Assembly: GCA_029207755.1 (NCBI GenBank)
Contig: JARCOQ010000006.1
Span: forward strand, 27,796,522-27,860,521
Length of the DNA: 64,000 bases
Origin: Chamaea fasciata
Taxonomy: Eukaryota > Chordata > Aves > Passeriformes > Sylviidae
Direction: 5' to 3'
Part shown: positions 14,279 to 25,726 of the stretch, one piece after another
Layout of the letters: each line of letters opens with the position of its first letter
Position numbering within the stretch: the stretch's first letter is position 1
Translations under genes and position numbers: made by a program
The notes under the pieces: generated by a model
Seen by the model: the letters and a program-made list of their open reading frames with translations, nothing else
The model's database searches: none
Told to the model about the DNA's origin: nothing

Positions 14279-14431
14279 TTAACAGCCGTCTTTGGCTTGG
14301 TTTTTCACCTTAGTCAGTTGTTTGTGTATCTTCCTGGCCTCCTCTTTGGCTTCATTTAATTGCTGCGTGTGCTTTAACTTTCTCCAATTACTTTTTGAAG
14401 CAAACCTATGACTCCACAACTCATCACAGTC
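14279..14431 (-). other. Unexplained open frame with coiled-coil-like composition (50 codons)
   Basis: A minus-strand frame is open from 14431 to a TAA at 14281-14279. Its latter part reads HTQQLNEAKEEARKIHKQLT and then KVKNQAKDGC, rich in E, K and Q with a helical pattern. No ATG opens it. AAG|GTGAAA within it resembles a splice donor. It lies 0.4-0.5 kb beyond the presumed DLC1 mRNA end. I do not recognise the protein. It may be chance, a fossil exon or part of an unannotated transcript. Confidence 0.25.
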
Positions 14432-14828
14432 TCATTCTCTCTTTAGAAAATAGGAAAGTAATGAATTATTTTCCAGCATTGCATACTACTGCTTTCCATC
14501 CTGTTAAATTCAAGCACACCTTTCTACAAGACCACAGCAAACCAGAAGTTTCTTCTCACTATTATATAAGTATGAAGCAATCTACTAGGGAATGTTTCTG
14601 TCCAGCTATCTGCCATTGTGATGTCCTGTCAAAGCAACCAAAGTTGCTTTGGTACCTCCCTTTAACAATACTATAAATATCAGCCTGGGAGAGGGCAGGG
14701 GTGGCTCTGCTGTTGGCTGTAGTATGTAAAGAACCAGTAGTAAGAAAAATACCTCCCTTTTTGGTATAAGAGTGGATGGAAGAATGCAGAATAAAATAAA
14801 ACTCATTATGAATATTCAATTTTAAACA

Positions 14829-14834
14829 TTTAAT
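14829..14834 (-). terminator. Candidate distal polyadenylation signal ATTAAA
   Basis: ATTAAA on the minus strand, the most common variant of AATAAA, is followed downstream by U-rich sequence (TTTTATTTTATTCTG near 14780-14797). It would end the DLC1 mRNA near 14.81 kb. Confidence 0.4.
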
Positions 14835-15300
14835 AGTGCACTTATTGATTATATACTGTACAGACATCTATAGCAAGTTAAACATTTTCCTTTCTCTCGC
14901 GTAGATCATACTCATGTAAAGCACATTTACAATAGAAAACATACTTGAGGTACAAAAACCCAAAAAAGAATATCTGAGGTATAAATACAGGTATATTTTA
15001 AATAATCTTTACCATGCTTAATCTATGTTTGACAGTACACTGTGGGCAAGTATACATGTTTACAATAGAATGGTATGTACAACATACAATTTTACAAATT
15101 CAAAAGTGTTTGATGTAGAAGAATATACAAGATTTTCCTACCCATGAGGAACATTGTTACTGGAAGTACTACATTATTTGCCATTATAAAAAAAAATCTT
15201 CATCAAAAAGCTTAAAATAATACTGACAACGGTAAAAAAGTCTCAGTCAAGATTCCATCTTGCAACTCATTCATACCCTAGCCACAAAATACATTAATCA

Positions 15301-15306
15301 TTTAAT
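15301..15306 (-). terminator. Candidate internal polyadenylation signal ATTAAA
   Basis: ATTAAA on the minus strand is followed within 30 nt by a GU-rich element (TGTATTTTGTGGCTAGGGT). That is a better downstream element than at the distal site, so a 1.35-kb 3' UTR is a real alternative. Confidence 0.4.
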
Positions 15307-16396
15307 ACTGCACCTTGAAAGCGAATCTTTACCTTTACAGTAAAACCTACAGAAAGACATCTTTCCAGAGGACCTCAGGACTTCCTACAGTTCATGTTAG
15401 TTGATTCTTAAGAAGGGGAAAATATCCCAAAAGGTTTGAAACACAACAAAACCAAAGACAAAACTGCACCCTCCTTTCTGCTCCCAAATATAACCCTCCA
15501 AACTGCTCACATGCAGGTTCTGTTCATGGAAACATGCAGCTTTTAGGAAAACAGGCAAAGAGGGGTGAGTAATGCAAAGGGTTTGTGTGACTTTCCCTAG
15601 CCAAGTCACCCCCAGCTGCTACTGCAGGAGTCCTGCCACCTCCTGGCACCACAATTCCAGTGTTGACTTTTTTCCTCTTGAGCCATTAGAATATAATAAA
15701 ATATATAAAAGCTCATTAAAACACCTATAGATAACGCAGGTAGGAGTAAAAACAATAGACATTTTTTTTTTTTTTAGCAACTGATGTTATTGGTTCTCCT
15801 CACCGTTGCAGACATTTCATTTCTAAGCTGCTACATTGTTCAAAAGTGTATTTACTTGAATTTGCTATAGAATTGCTCATCACTCCTGAAACATCATCTG
15901 GATAAGGAGTGGACAGTAGCTGAAGCAAGCCTCTTGTAACGTCTGCTTAAGGTTTTCAACAAGTTTACAGCTGAGGAAAAGGCAGACCTAGCACATTAGA
16001 AGGATGGCTATTCCTGGTCCACAGGGGAGTCCCGTTCTAGGTTGAACTGTATCCAGCATACTAAAATCCATTCTGGTTGCCTATCAGTGTACCAGACACA
16101 TTTCAAATTCAACTTCTATCCTTTCAACCATTAACACACTCATTCACACTTTAATCTCTGTGCAAACCTTTCTCTGCTTATCTCAGTGAGAACACATTGA
16201 AGAGTACCAACTATTCCAGTGGATACACCAGTCCCTCAATGCACTACAAATAAAATGACATGAGTATGTACATAAAGCGAAGTATTTCACATGGGAATGA
16301 TGAGCTTTCACCATATTTCATAATATATTTTGCATTTAAAGAAATTTGCTTCTCAGAAGCAATTCAAACCATCTAATAGTATTTTTTTTTAAAATT

Positions 16397-16402
16397 TTTA
16401 TT
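16397..16402 (-). terminator. Candidate proximal polyadenylation signal AATAAA
   Basis: A canonical AATAAA lies 250 nt after the stop codon on the minus strand. It sits in an A-rich stretch, so it could be a chance hexamer or an internal oligo-dT priming artefact source. Confidence 0.25.
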
Positions 16403-16651
16403 TTTTTTGCACAGTTCTATGTATTCCAGTCGAGGCCTACATTATAGACCTTACACAGACAGGAAGCAGCTGTAAAGTGTATGGTATGGCCACAGTCCTA
16501 TAGTAATGCTCACAGTCAAGTTGTCACGCTGCCATCCCTTCGTGATACGACTTGCAGGTGGAACACGTCTGGTCTGCAGCGTGCAGGTCTTGGTTTTGGG
16601 TAATGTCTATGCTGCTGAGGTGGGGAGCACATGACTGTCCCTCTTCAGTAG

Positions 16652-16772
16652 TCACCTGGATTTTACTTCCTTGCTCTCAGGACTCTGCTGACTGAAAGAG
16701 TCTCGTATCTTAACAACTTCTGATGCACACAAATGTCCAAAACACTTGGTGTACCAGTCTGGCATGTGGCCC
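16652..16772 (-). CDS. DLC1: DLC1 coding exon 14 (START C-terminal helix and stop, residues 1046-1085)
   Basis: The 121 coding bases follow acceptor CACACAACAG. They encode GHMPDWYTKCFGHLCASEVV, the C-terminal START helix that lids the cavity, then KIRDSFSQQSPESKEVKSR and TGA at 16654-16652. The length and the KSR carboxy terminus match vertebrate DLC1. The exon continues without interruption into the 3' UTR. Confidence 0.96.
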
Positions 16773-17307
16773 CTGTTGTGTGGAGGAAAAAGTAATCATG
16801 AGGAATGTACCAGTGACTTCATACGCATTTTCTTAGTCACAATCAAATCTATATCTAGCTGGTTAAATGCCTGACTAGGAAAACTCCTTAGTACTGCTCA
16901 CTGCACAGCTCAACCCTACTAATATGCAGATTTGCTCAGAAACAAGTTTGCTGCAGCAAGGAGAATTATGGAAAGTTTTGGACAACCTGGCCCTCTTTAC
17001 TAGCTTAGTATTAAAATTAACATGGCCTTGCATCCAATATGACTGCCAGAGCAAAGAGTGGGGTTGTACACCAATAGTGATTGTGGAGCACATACTGGAG
17101 GCTTCTAACGCAACAAACTACACCTGCTGCCAGATGTGCACTGAACCCAACTTTCTGTGACATCTCAGAGACCTGCGTGCTTGCCTTTGGGAAGGATGTA
17201 CTACTGGCCAAGATAAAGTCTGTTGAACCATCTAAGTTTTCCACTGACCACACTGAAACTATACAGGAAAAATTACCACCTCCAAAGGACAAAATGGAAT
17301 TTCCTAC

Positions 17308-17481
17308 CTTAAATCAATCCTGCACATGTAGGTAAGTTTTGATTTTCCTGACCCGCAGGGCTCAATCAGATACCTCGACAGGAGCACATTGACTCGAACA
17401 CCTGCCACAGGAGCCCGGTCATGGTCCACTGAGGTTGCTAGAAGCACACAGGCTCCTTTGGGGAAGTTTGTCCTCCATGTC
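17308..17481 (-). CDS. DLC1: DLC1 coding exon 13 (START domain, residues 988-1046)
   Basis: This 174-nt exon lies after a CTTTTTTCTTAG acceptor and ends TTTAAG|GTAGGA. It encodes TWRTNFPKGACVLLATSVDH, DRAPVAGVRVNVLLSRYLIE and PCGSGKSKLTYMCRIDL. These are the later START strands forming the floor of the lipid cavity. Intron 12 is only 173 nt, typical of a compact bird gene. Confidence 0.97.
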
Positions 17482-17654
17482 CTAAGAAAAAAGAAGAAAA
17501 CCAAAAATCTTTTATTTAAAAAACAGTAATTCAAACATCTAATAAGAATTCAAATTAGGCCCAAATAGGTATTTACCAATATAGCTGATATAAAGAAATA
17601 AGCAAGGCTGCCGTATCTGTAGGGTATAAACATCATTGCATATAAATGCCTTAC

Positions 17655-17872
17655 CTTAAGACTACGAAGTCCCTGGCTGGGTGAGGTGCCATGCTGTTCT
17701 GGACATACTGGTATATATCTGTCTGGCTATCCAAAGGCTCAATTACTTTTGACTCTATAAGATCTTCATCCCAAAGATGCTGCTCTTTAAGCAAACGATT
17801 TAAAACATCCTCTGGTGCAGCTGAGATTTCAATGGTAGTTTTCCATAATCGGAGTGGGGGACCTTCACACAC
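17655..17872 (-). CDS. DLC1: DLC1 coding exon 12 (START domain, residues 916-988)
   Basis: This 218-nt exon has acceptor TTCCCCAG and donor CTTAAG|GTAAGG. It encodes VCEGPPLRLWKTTIEISAAP, LNRLLKEQHLWDEDLIESKV and YQYVQNSMAPHPARDFVVL, the core START beta strands. The last block is strongly diagnostic for the DLC family. It leaves in phase 2, with Arg988 completed by exon 13. Confidence 0.97.
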
Positions 17873-18310
17873 CTGGGGAAAATTAGCAGATTCCTTAATT
17901 TTCTTCTTCCTTACACTTCCTTTTTCAAGCTTATGTTTTAAGAATCTTATTGAAACACTTCTCTATCTGCTAGTTCTGAGCTGTACAAGATCAGAGATGA
18001 GAAATTTCTTTCCAACTGCCTGCAGAGTGACTCAGCTTGTTAAGGTTTTGCATATGTGAGTGAAGGTGTGTAAATTCAAAACAGTGAACATTCCTGGGCT
18101 GGATAAACAGAAGAACACAAATCAGTGTGTGCTGGCAAACTACCGCTGAAAGACATGGTGTTTTTATATGGTGTGTAACTGCATCAAAAGATTACGTTTT
18201 TTTTCTAATATCTATCTGCAAAGTAAAGATGTGTACTGAATCTTCTGTAATATCCTATGTCACAAGTGAGCTAAAACCTAGAGCTGTGGTGTGAGTGACA
18301 GGGTGCATAC

Positions 18311-18532
18311 CTTCTTGTATGACAGCTCTGCTTGCTCTGATGTGGAGCAGCTGACCCAGCCTTTAAACTTCTCCTTCATCTCCTTGAGCAAGTCATCCAC
18401 GCAGTCCTGGAGGTAGCAGTGGTAGTCGGAGGGCTCAGTGTTGCTGCTGCTGCCCCGGAGCTCCTCCAGGCTGAGGGGACGCAGGTCCTGCTCCGTGTAT
18501 GAGTTCCGACCCCTGCTCATTTCTTCTGGTAT
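18311..18532 (-). CDS. DLC1: DLC1 coding exon 11 (GAP-START connector and START N-terminus, residues 842-915)
   Basis: This exon is 222 nt, phase 0 on both sides (74 codons). It encodes IPEEMSRGRNSYTEQDLRPL, then a divergent LEELRGSSSNTEPSDY segment, then LQDCVDDLLKEMKEKFKGWV and STSEQAELSYKK. The middle segment differs most from human DLC1, as expected for a flexible connector. The second half begins the START lipid-binding fold, whose ligand in DLC1 is not firmly established and which has been linked to phosphatidylserine and caveolin-1. Confidence 0.96.
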
Positions 18533-19422
18533 CTGAGGGGTGACAAGGGTGAAATCATCCTCATGCAGCTCTTTCCCCAGATTACTGCATTAGTCTTGCA
18601 GCTCAACAGCCACAGTGACATGTGTGTGTTAATTTTGTAAGTGATGGGATGTGCATGTGTCAGATTAAGCACTCAATGTGAAGAAATGACAAAACTAGGT
18701 TTGTGACTTTGATTTAATTCGAATTAGTCTCTCTTTTATGGGGTGTCTTATTTTATTCTGTGGAGAATCCCCCTTTACAACACAACTAGATTCATTCCCA
18801 CAGCTCAGTTTATCCTGCAAACTGAAGGAAGAAGAGAACATTGTCAGCTGCAAGAAAAGAGACAGGCACATATTCAGCTGAGGGCTCTGAAAAGATTTGA
18901 TGACAGTGAGGAAAACCAGGACTTGACGTGTCTGGTTCTCCATTGCAGGCCCTCAAGGGAGCATGCTTGAGCTCCTACAGATCCTTCAACCTATGGTATG
19001 ACAGTGCTGCGTTCCAGGATGCTTTTGTGGCCTGTCTTGCTAACTCTTGGGAATTTAAGTATAAAATGAGCACTGGAAAAAGCTTCTTGCTTTGTAATTA
19101 GAGCTGAGGTTCACAGCTCTCATGGCTACACAATAAAAATTTGAAAATGCATTCCCAATGCAGCTTGGATGCAACAAAAATGTGTCAAACTCACAACTGC
19201 CTCCTGACTTGAAAGCACCACTGCCAACAGAACAACTCTCTTCTCTTCCGACACCAAATTCATGTATGCACAGAGATCAGGATGCAAAGGTTTTTAAAAA
19301 GCTATTTATCATGTGTTAAACTTCATTAAAATAAAGAGACATTCCTAGCTTTTCATTTTACAGCAGATCTAAGACATCTTAATCAATGTTCCACCCATCA
19401 GTTTTGTAAACAGGTGTTTTAC

Positions 19423-19537
19423 CTGAAAGAGTTTCTTGCATTCAGCAATCATATGAGCTAGCCCTTGGGTTGCAGCCAGATTTTCATTTAGGTCCTTTTG
19501 GTCGGGTTTGCCCAGGCTTGGTTTCCTTTGCATCACC
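19423..19537 (-). CDS. DLC1: DLC1 coding exon 10 (RhoGAP C-terminus, residues 803-841)
   Basis: This 115-nt exon has acceptor CTGTGAAG and donor TTTCAG|GTAAAA. It encodes VMQRKPSLGKPDQKDLNENL and AATQGLAHMIAECKKLFQ, the last helix of the GAP fold and the connector towards START. It ends in phase 0. The acceptor has a weak pyrimidine tract but is the only site that restores Arg803 and the family sequence. Confidence 0.95.
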
Positions 19538-19957
19538 CTTCACAGGGGAAAAGAGCACACACATACACAAATCCAGTTATTTGTTGCAGAGCAAGAGACA
19601 TGTTTGGGAAGAAAACAGTGGGATTCCCAAATCTGCTGGTGATTTAGAGCAGTGCTGCCTGGTACCAAATATTGGCATGGTGTTGCCAACTTCTCTTCCT
19701 ATTCTTTCTAAGCCTTTTCTTTGGAAACCCCTCACTCCAGACACCTTTATTTTTTTTTTCTTTCCTTGTGCGTTTGTTTATATTTTAACAAATCTCCAAC
19801 AAAAGGTAAGATCCCATAACTGTTCTATAGTCAGTGCTCTCTGAGGTGTCTGAGGTGATCACAGCTGGCAGGATCAATACCAGACCATGCCTGTTGCACA
19901 TTGCTGCCAGCTGTGCTAAGGGACCAGCAGCAGTGAGCCTTGCTCCCAAAAACCTAC

Positions 19958-20171
19958 CTTGGGGAAGAATTCTCTCTTTTGAGAGTGTTCAAGTGGAAGA
20001 GCGAAGGTGCTAGGCAGACGGCCAGGTTTGTTGGTGTCATCTGGTTTTCCTTCACTGCAGCTGTGACATCACTCAGGAAATAGAGAAGAATTTGGAGGAC
20101 CTCCCTGTTTTCATCAGGTAAAAGCATAATGGCAGCCTTGATAGCCTGGAGACGCTGATCCTTTGGCACAT
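19958..20171 (-). CDS. DLC1: DLC1 coding exon 9 (RhoGAP domain, residues 732-803)
   Basis: This 214-nt exon runs from a GTTATGCAG acceptor to CCAAG|GTAGGT. It encodes VPKDQRLQAIKAAIMLLPDE, LLYFLSDVTAAVKENQMTPT and NLAVCLAPSLFHLNTLKREN. The NLAVCLAP block carries Asn780, the conserved asparagine of RhoGAP domains that helps position the arginine finger and the Rho switch regions. It enters in phase 1 and leaves in phase 2. Confidence 0.97.
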
Positions 20172-21964
20172 CTGCATAACATTAGTAATTCTCTCATCAG
20201 CCCACTGATTTTCTACACACACAGCATGAAAACATCCCAAAGCAAACTCCAGCTTCAAACATTTGACTCAAGTTTGAAGTGATTTCCTTCAGGATGCATA
20301 CCATTTGTAGGAAACATGAAGGAATTTTTTTTAACCCACTAGTTTAACTAACCTCAGCTATTTCCTGCCTCACAAGAAATGCAAGCAAGAAGCTGTGCCT
20401 AGGCCAGAGTTAATTTTAGATTTAGCTTCAACAGCTACATGCTCCAGCAGATGCACTAAAAGGAGAGAAGCCTGGATTCAGGCAGGAAACAAGCAAACAT
20501 AGTCCAGCCAATTTAGAAGTTCTTTGGCTTGCAAAGAAATTTAAAACATGAATGCATTTTACAATAGGTAAATTAATTAAATAAATTTGCTAGCAAACCT
20601 TTTCAACGGTGATGTCATAAAACATCCAGAAAGTGCTTTACTGAACAGAGAGGGTTACTTTATTGAGCAGATCATTCAAAGTCATGCGGTGGAAAAAGAA
20701 AGTCAACGCTGTGAAGCCCCATACCATTAAACAGCTCCTTGGTTACCAACAACAAACAGCCCTTGGAAAAATTTGATGTGTCTTTATATAAAGCCTACTC
20801 CTCCAAACTTGAAAGGAAAAAAAAAAATGAAATAACCCAGACCAGATCTGCTTCTTATAAAGGGATTTCCAATAAGCCACCTCTGAAGACAACATCAGAG
20901 TGTGAGTTCCTGAAGCATTTATATCATCATTAGCAGCTTACCACCCTCACTGCATGTCTCATAATACATATTGTGCTACCCAGGTATTTAATTGGTATTT
21001 GCTGTGGGCTTCAGCAACTTTGTAAGGCTAGCAGGTGAGTTCACAAAGCAGTTTTAAGCAAAAATTCACAGTTTTCCATGCTCTCCTCTCACTCAGCTCA
21101 AAGCACATGTAAGCCACGTGCATTTCAGTGTGCAGCCTGGTACACAGCACCAAAGCAAAGGGAAATTTTGCCCTTTCCAGGGAATCAAAATTTACAGCTG
21201 TTTTAAGGCTCTTTGCTTTACAGAGAGATAATACTTCCCAACCAGCTCTGGAAATTCCTCAGACCTACCGCCTGCAAAAGGAAATGCTTGCACTGAAAAA
21301 ATGGCCTGTACGATATTTTAAAACATCATTGCCACCTATGGAGCTCTGAAGGAAATTCCTGAATCTTTTTTGCAATTATTTATTTTCACAAGCATTGATA
21401 AACTCCATTTTTTAAATGTGATTTACTCTGAAGATTTTATGGTACTTATCTGTAAAGTGGCTAAAAGTCTGTAACAGAAAAGCTTACCACTCAGATGTTG
21501 TTTCACCTCACAGCTGAGGTGAAGGATAGCAGAAAATGAATTAAAAGAAAATAAAAATTTTTGGTAGCCTTTCCAATCCCCTCAAAAGCCCCAAACTCTG
21601 TTCATGAAGTGTTTTCTCTGCTTGTCTACTTAGCCACATTGGATGTGGCTTATTTTCAAACCATAGTATCAAGTATGCTCAAAGAAGAGAAGAAAATTTA
21701 GAGCAAGTGATGAAGGATTCATATTTGTTCCTAATCTAGACAGAAAGGTGAAATAAAAAGAACTTGTACTATAAATTGTTATAAAACTACAAAACAATAA
21801 AAAAACCTCATTCATTAGAGGCAGCCTGAACTGTAACAATTACTGGACAAAGGCAAAGACCAACACAAGAAACACGTGCAGCACCCAGAGCAGCAGTGTT
21901 TCAAAGTTCCACCCTTGCTACACAAATGATCATTTGTCACGGGCTGCAGAATCTCAGTACTTAC
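20172..21964 (-). other. DLC1: DLC1 intron 8
   Basis: 1.8 kb of AT-rich unique sequence splitting the RhoGAP domain. Nothing else is recognised. The smaller intron 9 (19538-19957) and intron 7 (22164-22400) are likewise empty. Confidence 0.85.
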
Positions 21965-22163
21965 ACTGGTATATCTGTAAAAAGGTCTCAGAGAGTTTGT
22001 TGGTCATGAGAGGCTCAGGGAGATCACGGAAGAATTGCTTCAACATGTCTGCTACATCATAGGCAGACTGGCCTTCGTAGTTGACACTGTCTGTGGAACT
22101 CTCACTCATCTGACGCAAAGCCTGAATTCTTGATTTGACTCCAGATTTCCTAAACAGTCCAAC
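21965..22163 (-). CDS. DLC1: DLC1 coding exon 8 (RhoGAP catalytic segment, residues 666-732)
   Basis: This 199-nt exon has acceptor GTATTTAG and donor CCAGT|GTAAGT. It encodes VGLFRKSGVKSRIQALRQMS and continues to YEGQSAYDVADMLKQFFRDL and PEPLMTNKLSETFLQIYQ. Arg670 in GLFRKSG is the arginine finger that completes the GTPase active site, equivalent to human Arg677 in the 1091-residue numbering. The FFRDLPEPL block is the standard RhoGAP motif. Both are intact, so the protein should be catalytically competent. The split Tyr732 codon joins cleanly to exon 9. Confidence 0.97.
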
Positions 22164-22400
22164 CTAAATACGTGTAGAAAGGAAATTCATTTATAATGAA
22201 TCTAGAAAACCTGAAATGTAAGCATGTTCTTTAGCTTCTCAAGTATGGGCTCTAACTGTGTGGAAAGCTTTCCCTGCATTATCTATTTTTTCCTGGTTTG
22301 AGTATACTTTCTTCAGTCAGACCCAGGAACAACAAAAACTAATGGAAAGCTGGGCTTTGGGTGGTGCGTGCATGAGGAATAAGAGAACAACAACACACAC

Positions 22401-22560
22401 CTGATCCAGACAGTGGTTGCGGAGGTATCTCATGGCTTGCTGAATGCTCTGGGGGAGAGGCTGCCCCGTGCGCTGGACGTTCACTTGCAGTGGTACTCCA
22501 AAGACATTTCGGTCTTTATAATCCGGCACCTTAATTCTCTTCATGAATTTTGGTACTGCC
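22401..22560 (-). CDS. DLC1: DLC1 coding exon 7 (polybasic segment and start of RhoGAP, residues 612-665)
   Basis: This 160-nt exon starts after TTAAATAG and ends GATCAG|GTGTGT. It encodes KFMKRIKVPDYKDRNVFGVP, then QRTGQPLPQSIQQAMRYLRN and HCLDQ. KRIK with its flanking basics is the polybasic region that in DLC1 binds phosphoinositide and stimulates GAP activity. VFGVPL marks the beginning of the RhoGAP fold. It ends in phase 0 directly before the arginine-finger exon; the intervening intron is only 237 nt. Confidence 0.97.
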
Positions 22561-24473
22561 CTATTTAAGCAAAGGGAACGACGTGTTAAATTAAACCTCT
22601 GTTGATTATTTATCTTCCGTATTCCCCGTAATTTGGAAAGTAAGTGAAAGTAAGTGGAACACTTTTAGTAAAATGAACAATAGTGACAGTACAAATTAGT
22701 TAATCCACTCAGGGCTGGAAAGGGTGAGAGGAAAGAAAACAAGAGTTTCTCTAAGAGAAAGGCTTGACATTTGGGGCAGTATGCTGCCTGTACGTATTAA
22801 TGTGGTGCTACTCCATCAATATTAGGAGGATGAAAGCTACAGGGTAAAACTGCAGGGGCCAGATTGAATTGCAAAAGAGTCAAAATAAATCTTGCGGTCA
22901 GTGACCCCTTATAACACTGCTTCTTTAGGTTTCAGCAAAGATGGGCATTTGAACAATGAGCTTTTGTATGTCAACTACTTGTTCTGCAAAGTCCTCAAAC
23001 TGGGTCCACCACCCACCAGTGTTCAGAACAGCAGGAAACTGATGTAATACATTTGAGTTTGTCAGCTAAAAACTTCAGCTCTATAAACAACCCCTTTGAG
23101 GGACCCCCCTCCTTGTCAGCCAGTGACTTTTGTTACCCCCACCTCCCACTCCTGTTTCATTGAGAGGCCTTTCCATCTGCTTATGACTCCAAGGAAAAAG
23201 TTACTAAACACAAAGGAATGATTTAGCCCTGTGCCCCTCAGAGTATTGGTTTTATAAAGGGGAAAAAAAAGGCACTAAAATGTGAAAATATTGAGGTCAT
23301 TTTTCCTAAATAGGGAAGAAAGCTAATGTCCAGTGTAACAACTAATAGGACACAGTAGCACTGAAAACAGGGAGACATTTAGTATTTCAACATTCAGTAC
23401 AGCTATACAAACAGCATTGGATTTACAGCTGACTAATCTGTTACACAGTAAAACAGAACTGATTTGTATTGCTGTATACTTAAGTTTAGGGCATTATTGA
23501 TACATGTATGAATAATACTTGCTTTGTCAAAAAACATGCCAATGGAATGTGAAAAAACACATTGCGATCTCCACTGAGAATCTGAAGCATGCAGGGATAA
23601 CTGGTCAATACTTATTTCTGTCTTTCAGAACAAACAACTTCTGTATTTAGAAAGACTGACATAATAACAGCCTTTGAACAGGAGGTACTTTGATGCTGAA
23701 GCTAAATACTCTCTATGACTCCTGGGGAAGGGAGGAGGCTGGCCTGTGGTAGGGACAAGAAAAATTTTATTTGCGTCCTTTGCATCCTGAAGGTTACACA
23801 GGCTGTACTGCAGATTCAATAATAAAAGGGCTTTCTATTTCATTCTTCTGACAAAAAATATTCAAGTGGGTTACAAACACCTGGCCACAGCAGAAACTGC
23901 TGCCTACAAAAAACTCCATGGTTCTCCCAACCATTCTTCTTCTCTCCATCTCTTCTGCTAACTAACTGAATTATAGTGCCTTAAAAACAGAAAATAAAAT
24001 TTTGACAAGTGAGATACTAGAATGAAGAGAAATTTTTATTATTTAATTACACAATTATGTAAAATAATGCAAATATTTAAGAACAACTGAAGAAATGAGC
24101 CTATTAAGATTTGCTGCAATTTGTGCCACTGCTTGCTAAGTGCCTCAATAAACAAGTGGTCTTTCTTTTGCTATAGATACTTAACATCTTCCTCTTCAGA
24201 AATCTTGTCTGTACTTCATTGCTTTGGCTCCCCTATATGTCCCCGTAAACACACCTGTGAAACCTTAATAGGATTACACTTAGGTAAAGGGTTAGTGATT
24301 TTAGCCCTGTCACAGGAAACCACAGATCACTGTCAGCACAGGCTGGAAGAAGTGCAAATATGGAAAAAGAGGGACAGGACGGAGGTATTGCATCTTTGCA
24401 AACACTGCCTGGGACAAGCCCAACTGTCATGCCTGCAGAGTGGGGCTCTCTATACACAGTGCTGTGTCCTTAC
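22561..24473 (-). other. DLC1: DLC1 intron 6
   Basis: 1.9 kb of unique, AT-rich sequence with only short chance ORFs. Confidence 0.85.
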
Positions 24474-24650
24474 CAGCTGAAACCATGCTTGTTGGAAGGC
24501 GTGTACTTCTCCAGGAGTGCAGTCAGCTTCAGAAGCGAGTACTTCTGCAGCAGGTTCATCTGTGCCACAGACTGGCAGTTGATCTGCAGTGATGCTGAGC
24601 TGAGGCTGGGCCGGTGGGAACTCTGGAAGCTGTGCCACCTTAGCTTGTGC
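24474..24650 (-). CDS. DLC1: DLC1 coding exon 6 (linker to RhoGAP, residues 553-612)
   Basis: This 177-nt exon lies between a CTCCACAG acceptor and a CAGCTG|GTAAGG donor. It encodes HKLRWHSFQSSHRPSLSSAS, continuing to QKYSLLKLTALLEKYTPSNK and HGFSW. The stretch is highly conserved in the DLC family and lies immediately before the polybasic segment and GAP domain. Both ends are phase 2. Overlapping ORFs on both strands, including one of 152 codons on +, follow from this exon's composition and are not genes. Confidence 0.97.
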
Positions 24651-25726
24651 CTGTGGAGAAGATGGGAGACAGAGAAAGGGCAGATGACCGAAATGTCTCT
24701 GCAAGACACATGCAGGAATTACTGCAAATGTACTGCTGAGATCCCTGCCCTTGGTGGCTGCATTCTTCTAAGATTTCACAGCCATCAGCCAGCAGCGTCT
24801 CTGCCTCACCTGGTGTGATGAAGCACGGGAAGGTGCTTCACATGGGAATGTGCACTCTGAGCTGACTACACAACCTTGCCCTATCAGATATCCTCCAAAG
24901 GCTCCAATGCCCTTCTCCCACAGTCCTTTCAGTATTATGGCAGTGGGAATCAAAAAACTCCATTAAGCAAAAATGGCATGAGTTTTTAAGACATACCAAA
25001 TAAGAACTCTGCTCTTCTAAAAGTCCCATTGGGTTTATAGCAGCAGCTGTAGATGACTAAATGATTTGCACCACATTTAAAGGAAAACTGGAAACAAAGC
25101 TAGAAGGAATTGAAATCCTTGCTCTACTCATAAAGCAAAATACAGTCATGGTAAAACTCCCAGCAGAATCTGGAGGCCACTGGAACTCCCCCAGTCTCCC
25201 ACTGTGCTACAGCGATCAAGAGAAAGTAATCAAGTCTCATTTCCCCCACAAAGTTAGTGCCCTAGCATGCTATTAGAAACAGCCTGCTACTGAAAAATGC
25301 CATTTTTTGAAACAGTCTAAAAGTCAAGGCTTTTACTACACACTGACACAAACCAGAACATACTTATTCTTGGTTCTCCTAGCCAACTTAAAAAGTGATT
25401 AATCCTATTTGATGTCCGTCCCCTCCCATGCACCATTTCAGTTTGAAGAATTACTGTGCCCCAAAACTGCATTAACTTTGCTTTTTCAACGACGACTCAG
25501 GCTGAACATACAAACATACAGCTATGAATTGTAGAAACCGCAAAGTCTTGCCCAAATACTTCTCTTGCCCATAATGGTTTGGGGAAGCAGTGGAACAGCA
25601 CACGTGTGCTTGAATGGCCACAGCTTCTACTGCACCGTAACGAAGAGTGGTGCAGCTACCATAGAGCTGATCGGCCTGAAGGGGACATCCCCAGGCCACC
25701 CCAAGTCCTAATGCTTGTGATCTCAC
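24651..25726 (-). other. DLC1: DLC1 intron 5
   Basis: About 1.1 kb between the large linker exon and exon 6; no repeat or gene seen. Confidence 0.85.

Larger units (their letters stand above)
14810..16651 (-). other. DLC1: DLC1 3' UTR (far end approximate)
   Basis: This is AT-rich, non-coding sequence directly after the stop, with no long open frame and no interspersed repeat. I place the far end just past an ATTAAA on the minus strand at 14834-14829, giving about 1.8 kb. A second ATTAAA (15306-15301) and a proximal AATAAA (16402-16397) could give shorter forms. The placement is inferred from the signals and composition. Confidence 0.6.
16773..19422 (-). other. DLC1: DLC1 introns 10-13 region between exons 10 and 14
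   Basis: Introns 13 (16773-17307), 12 (17482-17654), 11 (17873-18310) and 10 (18533-19422) separate the START exons. They contain AT-rich unique sequence and no recognisable repeat or nested gene. Confidence 0.85.

Noticed and set aside
24360..24818. 152-codon plus-strand ORF
   Set aside because: It is the antisense shadow of DLC1 exon 6, whose minus-strand reading is clearly conserved.
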